DNA of 64,000 bases from Chitinophagaceae bacterium. Lineage in GTDB: Bacteria; Bacteroidota; Bacteroidia; Chitinophagales; Chitinophagaceae. Of the stretch, positions 45,257-53,423 are shown in pieces (within the stretch, counting starts at the first letter, position 1; each line of letters begins with the position of its first letter). Below the pieces are notes generated by a model. The model was given only the letters and a program-made list of their open reading frames with translations. It did not search any database and was not told where the DNA came from. The DNA lies in assembly GCA_024508725.1 (NCBI GenBank), contig JANINS010000004.1, forward strand, positions 1,010,163-1,074,162, given 5' to 3'. The position numbers and the translations under genes were made by a program.

Positions 45257-46174
45257 ATGAAGAAAGACCAGACTGAGGATATAGAATCAAACCTGGCAGG
45301 TGAAGAAGGACAAAATGACGAAGTAAAACCAAAATGGTACAAACGTCTTCGTAAAGGGATCACCACTTCCACTGCCGATAAAAAAGAAACGCCTGAGGGG
45401 CTTTGGACAAAATGCCCCGAATGCAACCATATTACTACTACATCAGATCTTAAAGAAGCACTATTTGTTTGTCCAAAATGCGACTACCATCACCGTATTG
45501 GTAGCGATGAATATTACGATATCATTTTCGACAATGCTGAATACACGGCACTTTTCGAGAACATCGTTAGCAAAGACTTCTTAGGCTTCACCGATCTTAA
45601 ACCTTACAAAAAAAGGCTGGAAGAGATCCATTCCAAAACCGACCTGAAAGACTCGATGAGAGTAGCCACAGGAACCGTGAATGGAGAAGGATTGGTTTGT
45701 GCCTGTATGGATTTTGAGTTCATCGGCGGTTCGTTAGGAAGTGTAATGGGCGAAAAATTCAGCCGGGCTGTAGATTATTGCCTGGAACATAAGCTTCCCT
45801 ACCTCGTTATTTCTAAAAGTGGTGGCGCCAGGATGATGGAATCGGCATTCAGCCTGATGCAGTTGGCAAAAACCAGCGGCAAGCTCTCTCAGTTGAGCGA
45901 TGCAGGATTGCCTTATATCTCTCTACTCACCGACCCAACATTTGGTGGAATTTCTGCCAGCTTTGGAATGTTAGGAGACCTTAATATCGCAGAACCAGGA
46001 GCTTTGATCGGCTTTGCCGGACCAAGAGTTATTAAAGAAACCATCAAAAAAGATCTTCCACCGGGTTTCCAGAGAAGTGAGTTTTTATTAGAACATGGAT
46101 TCCTCGATTTCATTGTAAATAGAAAAGAGTTGAAAGACAAACTGGCACAGACGATCAGATTGTTTAGAAAATAG
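45257..46174 (+). CDS. accD: Acetyl-CoA carboxylase carboxyltransferase subunit beta
   Basis: 305 residues from the ATG at 45257; a TTG 15 bases upstream is possible but less likely. The zinc ribbon has two CxxC pairs: TKCPECN (~52-58) and FVCPKCD (~73-79). The carboxyltransferase core follows, with GGSLGSVMGEK, SGGARMMES, DPTFGGISASF and the acyl-CoA block GFAGPRVIKET. With AccA it moves carboxyl groups from biotin to acetyl-CoA to give malonyl-CoA, the first step of fatty acid synthesis. The N-terminal 35 residues are charged and variable. It lies upstream of smpB. Confidence 0.95.
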   Translation: MKKDQTEDIESNLAGEEGQNDEVKPKWYKRLRKGITTSTADKKETPEGLWTKCPECNHITTTSDLKEALFVCPKCDYHHRIGSDEYYDIIFDNAEYTALFENIVSKDFLGFTDLKPYKKRLEEIHSKTDLKDSMRVATGTVNGEGLVCACMDFEFIGGSLGSVMGEKFSRAVDYCLEHKLPYLVISKSGGARMMESAFSLMQLAKTSGKLSQLSDAGLPYISLLTDPTFGGISASFGMLGDLNIAEPGALIGFAGPRVIKETIKKDLPPGFQRSEFLLEHGFLDFIVNRKELKDKLAQTIRLFRK

Positions 46175-46191
46175 ATTAACCACATAGTTAT

Positions 46192-46236
46192 ATAGGCACA
46201 TAGCTTACATAGACCCCTATGTTACTATGTGCCTAT
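46192..46236. repeat. Inverted repeat of the CTATGTGCCTAT family between accD and smpB
   Basis: Left arm ATAGGCACATAG, CTT, ACATAG (46192-46212); right arm CTATGT, TA, CTATGTGCCTAT (46217-46236). The loop is only ACCC. The arms differ only by the two or three unpaired bases in the middle. It can form a strong cruciform or RNA hairpin and may act as a terminator for accD. Related to the single copy at 43823. Confidence 0.75.
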
Positions 46237-46248
46237 GTGTTAAGTAAC

Positions 46249-46692
46249 ATGGCAGCAAAGGAGATCAGCAACAGGCAGGCATATTTTCAATACCACATAG
46301 AGAATAAATATGTGGCAGGGATCGTTTTATTAGGAACGGAGGTAAAATCCATTCGGGATGGCAAAGTAAGTTTTAATGATGCTTACTGCCTGTTCGACAA
46401 AGGTGAGCTGTGGCTGAGAGGAATGTATATCGCAGAATATTCTCATGGAACAGTGAACAACCATATTGCTGTTCACGACCGTAAATTGTTACTCACCAAA
46501 AGAGAACTCAGTCGTCTACAGGCTGCTTTAAAAGAAAAAGGTCTTACGCTTGTACCCTTAAAGATATTTATGAATGAAAAAAGCCTGGTGAAAGTGGAAA
46601 TAGGCTTGGGTAAAGGAAAAAAATTGCATGATAAAAGAGAAACGATCAAAGCCAGAGATACAGAAAGAGAGATCAAACGTTACCTGAAGTAG
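46249..46692 (+). CDS. smpB: SsrA-binding protein SmpB
   Basis: 147 residues from the ATG at 46249. An in-frame ATG at 46219 lies inside the inverted repeat and is rejected. SmpB binds tmRNA and brings it to stalled ribosomes for trans-translation. The conserved blocks are present: the RQAYFQYHIENKYVAGIVL start, GTEVKSIRDGKVS, the GELWLRGMYIAEY stretch, the HDRKLLLTKREL block and the basic C-terminal tail (KKLHDKRETIKARD) that enters the mRNA channel. It is cytoplasmic. The tmRNA gene itself is not in the window. Confidence 0.95.
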   Translation: MAAKEISNRQAYFQYHIENKYVAGIVLLGTEVKSIRDGKVSFNDAYCLFDKGELWLRGMYIAEYSHGTVNNHIAVHDRKLLLTKRELSRLQAALKEKGLTLVPLKIFMNEKSLVKVEIGLGKGKKLHDKRETIKARDTEREIKRYLK

Positions 46693-46829
46693 CCTAAGAA
46701 TCAATGTGAATAAGTTAACATGCCGCCTGTTCTTTTCCACTTAGCTTCGATAGCCTTTATCATGAGGGTAAATTACATTGTTAATTAGCATGATTCTTGG
46801 TTAAAGCACAATCGTTCAATCAACTTTAT

Positions 46830-47756
46830 ATGACAAGCCTGCGTTCTATCCTTTGGATGGCATTACTGCTGATAGGAATTAATTCCACGGCTCAATCTGT
46901 TTCAGGAAAATGGTACGGTGTAGGGAATGCCAATATTAATGGTGTTGCCAATAACTACCTGATAGAACTGATCCTTGAGCAAAAAGGTTCTTCTATCACA
47001 GGCGAATTCAATTACTATTTTAAGAATGGATATTTCCCTAATAAGATCAGCGGTAGCTACGATGCAAAGTCAAGAAGACTGCACATCAAAACTATTCCGG
47101 TTACTTATTACCGCTCTGCTGCAGTAAATGGTGTGGAGTGTAGCATGAACGGCGATTTTACTTTATTGGTTTCGAAAGTTGGTTCTTCTTTAAAAGGTAA
47201 GTTCAGCAGCACAGAGTTTTATGCACTCACTTGTCCGGAGATCGTTATGAACCTGAACCCTGCAAAGGATGAGAAGGTGAAAGACGAGATCATCAAGCAT
47301 GAGAAAGAAATATCTTTCGATAATGAAAGACAAATGGATGCACCTATCGCTGTTACACCTGTTGCTTTTAAAGAACAGTCTACTGCAGATAAGCAATTCC
47401 CACAGCGTAAGAATGTTGAAATGGGTACCATCGAAGTTGATTCGGCTGATCTTACAATCCAGTTGATCGATAATGGTGAGATCGACAAAGATTCTGTTAG
47501 CGTATTCTTTAATAACCACATGCTGGCAAACAAACTTGAACTGTCGAAAAGAGGTTTGAGCTATAACATTTCGCTTGATCTTACCAAACCGGTAAACGAG
47601 ATCAGCATGTTTGCCGAGAATCTGGGTATCATCCCTCCTAACACTGCTGTATTGATCGTTTATGATGGTAAGAAACGTTATGAAGTAAGCCTTACCAGTA
47701 CTTTACAAACAAACGGAACGATCAAAATCAAAAAGAGAGAAACACCGCAGCAATAA
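46830..47756 (+). CDS. Exported hypothetical protein, beta-rich
   Basis: 308 residues from the ATG at 46830 (a TTG 33 bases upstream gives a poorer N-terminus). Signal peptide SILWMALLLIGINSTAQS. The first half (~25-145) looks like an SH3/beta-barrel-type domain that starts GKWYGVG and includes LEQKGSSITGEFNYYF. The second half (~180-300) has EVDSADLTIQLIDNGEIDKD and DSVSVFFNNHML, a pattern of a bacterial Ig/CalX-like or cadherin-like module. I do not recognise a family. The end abuts the stop of the convergent SRPBCC gene. Confidence 0.65.
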   Translation: MTSLRSILWMALLLIGINSTAQSVSGKWYGVGNANINGVANNYLIELILEQKGSSITGEFNYYFKNGYFPNKISGSYDAKSRRLHIKTIPVTYYRSAAVNGVECSMNGDFTLLVSKVGSSLKGKFSSTEFYALTCPEIVMNLNPAKDEKVKDEIIKHEKEISFDNERQMDAPIAVTPVAFKEQSTADKQFPQRKNVEMGTIEVDSADLTIQLIDNGEIDKDSVSVFFNNHMLANKLELSKRGLSYNISLDLTKPVNEISMFAENLGIIPPNTAVLIVYDGKKRYEVSLTSTLQTNGTIKIKKRETPQQ

Positions 47757-48233
47757 TTATTTGTAAGAGATCAGTTCTGCATTCAATTTCTTCGCTAATC
47801 CTTTAGCTCCCCACTTCATTACAACATCATGATTGTATTTGAATAATGGTTTGAGCAGGAAAGAAAATGCATTCATCCATTTTTTATTGGTGAACACTCT
47901 CCAATCGTATTGCAGGTAAGTAATACCATCCTTTTCGAAGAAATGCCAGGTGCCTTCTCCCTGCAATTCACCAAATGCAACACCATGTAATCTTATATGA
48001 TCTTCTCTTTCAGTCAGCCGTGAATTGAAATGCAATTTGTAAGGCAAAATACTTTTCCAGGTGTATTCACGAACTCCATTGATACCGTTCTCTTCTCCTT
48101 TCTCCAGTTCTTTAGCAGCAACCACACCTTTCCACCAAGTGGGCCATTCCAATGAATTGTAAATAGCATCCCAAACCTGTTCAACAGGAGCTTTGATCTG
48201 CCATCGGGTGATGAAGAAATAATTGGTAGGCAT
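47757..48233 (-). CDS. SRPBCC (polyketide cyclase/START-like) family protein
   Basis: 158 residues. The START-like helix-grip pattern is visible: ITRWQIKAPVEQVWDAIYN at the N-terminus, then WPTWWKGV and a C-terminal helix of about 30 residues after GTWHFF...LQYDWRVFTNKKWM. Such proteins bind hydrophobic ligands or catalyse small reactions; the ligand is unknown. No signal peptide. It is convergent with the exported protein at 46830 with no gap between stops. Confidence 0.8.
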   Translation of the reverse strand: MPTNYFFITRWQIKAPVEQVWDAIYNSLEWPTWWKGVVAAKELEKGEENGINGVREYTWKSILPYKLHFNSRLTEREDHIRLHGVAFGELQGEGTWHFFEKDGITYLQYDWRVFTNKKWMNAFSFLLKPLFKYNHDVVMKWGAKGLAKKLNAELISYK

Positions 48234-48317
48234 GACAAGCAGTTTTGGTAATCTAAACTAAGATTTTCTGCCGAACTACATTCTTCAGTTGAAGAGTCAT
48301 GCTTTCAGCTTGATAAA

Positions 48318-48326
48318 TGCGACGCA
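48318..48326 (+). repeat. Dispersed repeat copy G (TGCGACGCA core)
   Basis: TGCGACGCA followed by AG. Only the core and a few flanking bases fit; a GAAGAGT word lies upstream at about 48291. Weakest copy of the TGCGACGCA type. Confidence 0.45.
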
Positions 48327-48420
48327 AGAAAAGCAGATTAACGTTTCTAAAGCTGGCTAACAAAGAAATTCCTGCGCTGCGGCAGAAAGTTTGCAGCAAA
48401 CATGAACTTATCTTTAAGCT

Positions 48421-49158
48421 ATGAAGTTTGTGTTTTGCTTTTCATTGGTACTACTCATCAGTTTTATTGTGCCGCAACAGGTCTCAACTAAAGATCTGAA
48501 AATCGGGAACACCACGGTGAGTATTCAAACCACGGACTATGGCAGCACAAAAGCTATTTTCATCAATGTACATTCAAACGAAACAACGAGTGTAGAAGCA
48601 ACAACAGATTACCTCCAGGATAAAAGCGGAACATTGATCGAGCTAAAACATGACACAACAAGGCTGATCAGCTTCGAATTCAAAGGCAGGATGATACAGT
48701 TCGATCCCAACCGAATATTTACCAAAAAAGGAAGAGTTACCAATCTTCGGCTGCTGAATGGAAAAACACCTGCCGGTACAGAAGATGAAGTGGATGATTT
48801 CGCTGAAGAAGTTATTGACAAGATCAAAAAAGCCAGGATCATTATTGCAGTACATAATAATACCGATGGCAGACCTCTATCTGTAAATAGTTTCAAAGAA
48901 AAATATGTGAACAGGGATATGGATGCCGATGATTTTATTCTGACTACTGAGAAAAAGATTTTTGATCAGCTAAAAAAGAAAAAGATCAATGCAGTATTGC
49001 AGACGGTAAAAACTTCAACCGACGATGGTTCTCTTGCAATATATTGCTCGAAAAAGAAGATACCTTACATCAACATTGAAGCACAGGAAGGTCATAAGAC
49101 CGAACAGCTTAAGATGTTGAATGCCTTAACAGAGATCATCAATCAATACACTAACTGA
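48421..49158 (+). CDS. Exported protein, possibly M14-like zinc peptidase or amidase
   Basis: 245 residues with a signal peptide (FVFCFSLVLLISFIVPQQ). Family recognition is tentative. The layout resembles an M14-type metallopeptidase: IFINVHSNETTSV contains an HxxE pair, IIAVHNNTDG could supply a third histidine, and YINIEAQEGH could supply a catalytic glutamate. The protein is small for M14 and lacks the usual Arg/Tyr markers I could check by eye. Its TGA overlaps the ATG of the MmcQ/YjbR gene by one base, so they are coupled. Confidence 0.55.
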   Translation: MKFVFCFSLVLLISFIVPQQVSTKDLKIGNTTVSIQTTDYGSTKAIFINVHSNETTSVEATTDYLQDKSGTLIELKHDTTRLISFEFKGRMIQFDPNRIFTKKGRVTNLRLLNGKTPAGTEDEVDDFAEEVIDKIKKARIIIAVHNNTDGRPLSVNSFKEKYVNRDMDADDFILTTEKKIFDQLKKKKINAVLQTVKTSTDDGSLAIYCSKKKIPYINIEAQEGHKTEQLKMLNALTEIINQYTN

Positions 49159-49502
49159 TGGACATTGAAACTTTGCAGGAGATCTGTAATAAATTTCCGG
49201 GAGTAACCGAAGACATCAAATGGGAGAATCATCTGTGCTTTTGTGTGGCTGAGAAAATGTTCCTGATACTCGGGATGGATGAAACTCCTGTAACAGCATC
49301 GTTCAAAGTGAGTGATGAAGAGTTTGACGAGATATCGGTTCGCAAAGGTTTTAAACCTGCTCCTTACATGGCAAGGAATAAATGGGTACATGTTGATGAC
49401 ATCAGCCGTATGAGCAAAAAAGAATGGCAGCAAAGAGCAAAAGAGGCTTACGAGATCATTAAAAGTAAACTGCCGAAGAAAGTGCAGGCATCACTTAGTT
49501 AA
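49158..49502 (+). CDS. MmcQ/YjbR family protein
   Basis: 114 residues, one domain. The pattern MDIETLQEICNKFPGVTEDIKWENHLCF at the start, FKVSDEEFDEI in the middle and the final helix SYEIIKSKL-like stretch fit the YjbR/MmcQ fold, a small double-winged DNA-binding-like family of unknown role. It is coupled to the upstream exported peptidase-like gene by a TGATG overlap. Confidence 0.85.
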   Translation: MDIETLQEICNKFPGVTEDIKWENHLCFCVAEKMFLILGMDETPVTASFKVSDEEFDEISVRKGFKPAPYMARNKWVHVDDISRMSKKEWQQRAKEAYEIIKSKLPKKVQASLS

Positions 49503-49682
49503 TCTTCGTGATTACGAGCAAAGGGGAGCAATCTCACAAATTGAAAAGTCTTACATCCTTAAAATAGTTTCAGTCGTATCTCTCTCAATAACTCAACTCC
49601 TTTCTGCCACTGATTTTCAGCCGAATTAACATCCCTAAAATCCTGATGCAATCAAGTGCATTGTGTTTTGTAATATTGGGGT

Positions 49683-50954
49683 ATGGCAACACAGATCAAA
49701 TGTCCAACCTGCAGCTTTGAATTTCCTTTAGAAGAGGCATTGAGTGGTGAATTAAAAAGCCTGATCGAAAAAGAGAAACAGGAATTGAGGCAGCAGATGC
49801 TGGACTACCGCAATAAAGCTGAGCAAAAGATCAAACAAATAGAAGACGAGAAAAAAGCCGAAGCACAAAAGCAGGAAGCATTGTTCCAGCAAAAGTTACA
49901 GGATGAACTGAAAAAGAAGAATGCTGAGCTGGAAGAGAACATCCGTAAGTCGCTGCATGCAGATTTTGAAAATCAGCTCACATTATTGAAACAGAACAAT
50001 AAAGAGAATGAAGAGAAACTGAAACAGGCCCGTCAAAAAGAAATGGAGTTTCTCGATAAGATGCAGGAGCTAAAGAATAAAGAAGAAGAACTGGAACTAA
50101 ATATCAAAAGAAGATTGAACGAGGAGAGAGAAAAACTTTCTTCTGAAATAAGAGATCTTGAAAAGCAAAAAGTTGAGCAACTCGAAAATGAATACAAGCT
50201 CCGTCTTGCTGAAAAAGAAAAGCAACTCGAAGATCAAAAGAAACTCGCCGAAGAAATGAAACGCAAAGCCGAACAAGGCAGCATGCAATTACAAGGTGAG
50301 GTGCAGGAGTTGATGCTGGAAGAAATACTCAGGCAAACTTTCCCATACGATAAAGTAACCCCTGTTGGTAAAGGTGTTCGTGGTGCTGATTGTGTTCACA
50401 TGATCTGTAATCCTTTCGGACAGGAATGTGGTAAGATCATTTACGAAAGCAAACGCACCAAAGATTTTTCTGCAGAATGGATCGATAAGCTGAAAGCTGA
50501 CATGAGAAGTTTGGGAGCTGATATTGCAGTGATCGTAACCCAGGCTCTTCCTAAAGACATGGAACGCTTTGGCGAAAAAGATGGTGTGTACATCTGCACA
50601 TTCGCTGAAGTAAGAAGTTTGTCAGCTGTTCTCCGGACCAGTGTGATCAAAGTGTTTGCAATAACACAAAGTCAGCAGGGAAAAGGTGATAAGATGAGCC
50701 TATTGTATGATTATCTCACCGGCAATGAGTTTAGTGAGCAGTGGCAAGCGATCCGTGAAGGTTTTATGGGCATGAAGATCAGTATACAGAAAGAAAGGGA
50801 TGCGATGGAAAAACTCTGGAAAGCCAGGGAAAAACAATTAGAGAAAGTTTTACTGAATGCAGCACACATCAGGGGATCGATTGAAGGTATTGCAGGTAAG
50901 GAAGTAAACCTGAATCTCACCGATGGCTCTGAAGAACTTTACCTCGAAGGCTAA
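49683..50954 (+). CDS. DUF2130 domain protein with long coiled coil
   Basis: 423 residues. The N-terminus has a Cys-pair ribbon-like start (IKCPTCSFEFPLE). Residues ~25-215 are a nearly unbroken coiled coil rich in E, K and Q. The C-terminal part (~220-415) is DUF2130 (YDKVTPVGKGVRGADCVH, YESKRTKDFSAEW, MERFGEKDGVYIC), a family often described as nuclease-like or chromosome-associated but of unproven function. No signal peptide, so cytoplasmic. Its stop overlaps the ATG of the MtfA-type peptidase gene by one base (TAATG). Confidence 0.88.
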   Translation: MATQIKCPTCSFEFPLEEALSGELKSLIEKEKQELRQQMLDYRNKAEQKIKQIEDEKKAEAQKQEALFQQKLQDELKKKNAELEENIRKSLHADFENQLTLLKQNNKENEEKLKQARQKEMEFLDKMQELKNKEEELELNIKRRLNEEREKLSSEIRDLEKQKVEQLENEYKLRLAEKEKQLEDQKKLAEEMKRKAEQGSMQLQGEVQELMLEEILRQTFPYDKVTPVGKGVRGADCVHMICNPFGQECGKIIYESKRTKDFSAEWIDKLKADMRSLGADIAVIVTQALPKDMERFGEKDGVYICTFAEVRSLSAVLRTSVIKVFAITQSQQGKGDKMSLLYDYLTGNEFSEQWQAIREGFMGMKISIQKERDAMEKLWKAREKQLEKVLLNAAHIRGSIEGIAGKEVNLNLTDGSEELYLEG

Positions 50955-51991
50955 TGGCTGATACAACCATCATATATTACGAGAACGGAGTAGGCATCAC
51001 ACAAGACAGTCTTAACGCAAGGTTACACAGGATAGTTGATAGTATACAAGCCGAGCAGCGTCAACAATATGAAGAAAAATATAAGAGCAGCGACTTCGAT
51101 GCAGAGCAGAGTTACGGTCCGGCTATTATGACATTGCTTTTCTTTGGTGTTGTAGCCTTTTCATTTGTAAGAAAAGCATGGAAAACACCAGGCACTACAC
51201 TTTTACCTACAGGTAATGAAGGAAGACGATATACAGATGATGTTTATGAAGAAGAAAAAGTAAGTGACAGGATCGCAAGAGAATACAACGTTTACAAAGG
51301 CTGCGACATTTATTTGTCAGAAGAACAATATGATAAAATCCTTTCTAAACGTCTTCCCTATTATCGCAAACTTGCTCCAGAGTTGAAGGAAAAGTTTCTT
51401 ACCAGAACCCGGATGTTCCTTAAGAGTAAAACTTTTCTTATTAAATCTGATGAACCTTTTGTTGATATGCCGGTGCTGATCAGTGGCACTGCTGTTCAGC
51501 TAACATTTGGATTGAAAGATTTCCAGCTTTCTCATTATGAGTTCATCCGAATATATCCCGAAGAATATTTTGCCAGAGGAACACTGAATGTATTACTGGG
51601 TCATGTGTATGGAAATACGATCACCCTTTCCTGGAATCATTTCTTAGACGGACATGAAGATCATACCGATGGTGTAAACCTTGGCTTACACGAGATGGCG
51701 CATGCATTGTATTACCAGTTGGTTCATGCTGATCCATCGAGACGTTTTGTATGCAATTTCAATGAAGTGATGGAAGAAGGAGCAGAAATGTATGCACTCA
51801 AACATGCATCACCTTCTTCACTGTTCAACGAAAATGCTTACCGTAACCTGCAGGAATTCTGGGCAGAAAGTATCGAGCTATTCTTTGAAAGACCATCCGA
51901 CCTGCAAAGAGAAAATGCAGATCTGTTTGATACTTTAGCGGAGATGTTGAATCAGAATCCTGTTAACACGCTTTATCCTGTTCTCGCTTAA
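50954..51991 (+). CDS. M90 (MtfA-type) zinc-dependent peptidase, membrane anchored
   Basis: 345 residues. One transmembrane helix near residue 54-72 follows a polar N-terminal region. The MtfA-like catalytic domain has LHEMAHAL with H246, E247 and H250, and a later NEVMEEGAEMYA that could supply the third zinc ligand, plus the block VLLGHVYGNTITLSWNHF upstream. MtfA in E. coli is a glucose-regulation-linked aminopeptidase; the role here is unknown. It is coupled to DUF2130 and its end overlaps the convergent oxidoreductase gamma gene by 4 bases. Confidence 0.88.
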   Translation: MADTTIIYYENGVGITQDSLNARLHRIVDSIQAEQRQQYEEKYKSSDFDAEQSYGPAIMTLLFFGVVAFSFVRKAWKTPGTTLLPTGNEGRRYTDDVYEEEKVSDRIAREYNVYKGCDIYLSEEQYDKILSKRLPYYRKLAPELKEKFLTRTRMFLKSKTFLIKSDEPFVDMPVLISGTAVQLTFGLKDFQLSHYEFIRIYPEEYFARGTLNVLLGHVYGNTITLSWNHFLDGHEDHTDGVNLGLHEMAHALYYQLVHADPSRRFVCNFNEVMEEGAEMYALKHASPSSLFNENAYRNLQEFWAESIELFFERPSDLQRENADLFDTLAEMLNQNPVNTLYPVLA

Positions 51992-52557
51992 CACACCAGC
52001 ATCACACCTTCTCTCAATTCATAATTCACCAGCTCCTCTCCTTTCAATAATGCTTCTTCATTGATCGGTAATAAATGGTGATACTTCTCAGGTAACACTT
52101 TCTTCAAAGCCTCTAACACCGATTCAATGCTAACAACCGGTTTCAAATGAAGATAAGCTCCCAGCATGATCATGTTCATCACCTTGTTATTCTTCATCTT
52201 CATGGCCTCAGCAGTTGCCGGAATACCGATCACCTGTATATCATTCCTTTCACTTGGCTTCAGCACAGTACCGCTTTCACATAACAATAATCCACCGGGT
52301 TTTACCTTAGAAGCAAACTTATCCATCGAAGGTTGATTCAATACTATTGCAGTATCAAATGTTGATAATATCGGTGAGCTGATCTTATTACCCGAAAGTA
52401 TCGTAATGCAATTTGCCGTTCCACCTCTCATCTCCGGACCATACGATGGCATCCACGATATCTCTTTTCCTTCTACCATTCCTGCATAAGCCAGTGTCAT
52501 TCCCATTGAGAGTACACCCTGACCACCAAACCCGGCAACAATCAGTTCTTCTAACAT
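51988..52557 (-). CDS. 2-oxoacid:ferredoxin oxidoreductase, gamma subunit
   Basis: 189 residues. It has the gamma-subunit pattern: VAGFGGQGVLSMG at the N-terminus, PSYGPEMRGGTA and PSMDKFASKVKPGG. Together with the three genes upstream it makes a KorDABC/VorDBAC-type enzyme that oxidises 2-oxoacids to acyl-CoA and reduces ferredoxin. It is separated from the beta subunit gene by 74 bases containing a repeat tract. The last gene of the operon; it overlaps the plus-strand peptidase gene by 4 bases. Confidence 0.9.
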   Translation of the reverse strand: MLEELIVAGFGGQGVLSMGMTLAYAGMVEGKEISWMPSYGPEMRGGTANCITILSGNKISSPILSTFDTAIVLNQPSMDKFASKVKPGGLLLCESGTVLKPSERNDIQVIGIPATAEAMKMKNNKVMNMIMLGAYLHLKPVVSIESVLEALKKVLPEKYHHLLPINEEALLKGEELVNYELREGVMLVC

Positions 52558-52563
52558 AAAACA

Positions 52564-52620
52564 GTTTTTAGTTTGTAGTTTTCAGTTTACTTACTTCTTA
52601 CCTCCTACTTCTTACCTCCT
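52564..52620. repeat. GTTTTTAGTTT arm copy and 14-base direct repeat
   Basis: 52564-52588 is a copy of the arm seen at 26954-26978 (24 of 25 bases equal after reverse complement). It is followed by ACTTCTTACCTCCT twice in tandem (52593-52606, 52607-52620). It lies in the gap between the gamma and beta subunit genes. Confidence 0.7.
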
Positions 52621-52631
52621 ACTTCCTACTT

Positions 52632-53423
52632 CTATTTTGGCACTTTCACATCACCCAACGGATACGCTTTGATCATTTCATCATCAATAAAATCACTGCA
52701 CTCTACAGGAGTCATCTTCCAGTTACTCGGGCAATTACCTATCACTTCCACAAAGCATGTTCCCTTATGTGTCTTTTGATATTTGAATGCATTCTGCAAA
52801 GCCTTCTTTGTTCTTCTAACACCATTTGCGCTGTTCACTACCTGCCTTGTAACATAGATCGCTCCCGGTAATTGCGAGATCAGTTCAGATACTTTGATCG
52901 GCTCTCCATAGAAACTTGTATCTCTGCCGCAAGGTGTTGTAGTGCTCCACATATTCGGTAAAGTGGTTGGCGCCATTTGTCCACTGGTCATGCCATACAC
53001 AGCATTGTTCATGAATACGATCAGGAAATTCTCACCTCTGTTAATTGCATGGATCGTTTCTCCAATGCCTATCGCTGCAAGATCACCATCACCCTGGTAA
53101 GTGAACACATATTTATCCGGCATCAATCTACGAATGGCTGTTGCCACAGCACAGGCTCTTCCATGTGCTGCTTCCTGCATGTCGATGTTCATATAATCAT
53201 AAGCAAACACTGAACAACCTACAGGAGCTACACCAATCGTTTGTTCCTGTATATCCATCTCTTCCACCACTTCCATTATCAGCTTATGCACCAAACTGTG
53301 AGCACATCCCGGGCAATAATGCATTGCCACGTCCACCAATGTCTTAGGCTTCTCGTACACCATTTCATATTCATCAGTATTTAAGTTCGTAGCCAGTATA
53401 TCTGTTGCTTGATTAGTTTCCAT
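52632..53423 (-). CDS. 2-oxoacid:ferredoxin oxidoreductase, beta (TPP) subunit
   Basis: 263 residues. The TPP-binding subunit has the CPGC pair (HYCPGCAHS) used for cluster or structural binding, the TPP motif GDGDLAAIGIGE ending with MNNAVYGMTSG, and a Cys late in TCFVEVIGNCPSN. It binds thiamine diphosphate and Mg2+ and carries out 2-oxoacid decarboxylation. Its start overlaps the end of the alpha subunit gene by 11 bases, so the two are translated together. Confidence 0.93.
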   Translation of the reverse strand: METNQATDILATNLNTDEYEMVYEKPKTLVDVAMHYCPGCAHSLVHKLIMEVVEEMDIQEQTIGVAPVGCSVFAYDYMNIDMQEAAHGRACAVATAIRRLMPDKYVFTYQGDGDLAAIGIGETIHAINRGENFLIVFMNNAVYGMTSGQMAPTTLPNMWSTTTPCGRDTSFYGEPIKVSELISQLPGAIYVTRQVVNSANGVRRTKKALQNAFKYQKTHKGTCFVEVIGNCPSNWKMTPVECSDFIDDEMIKAYPLGDVKVPK

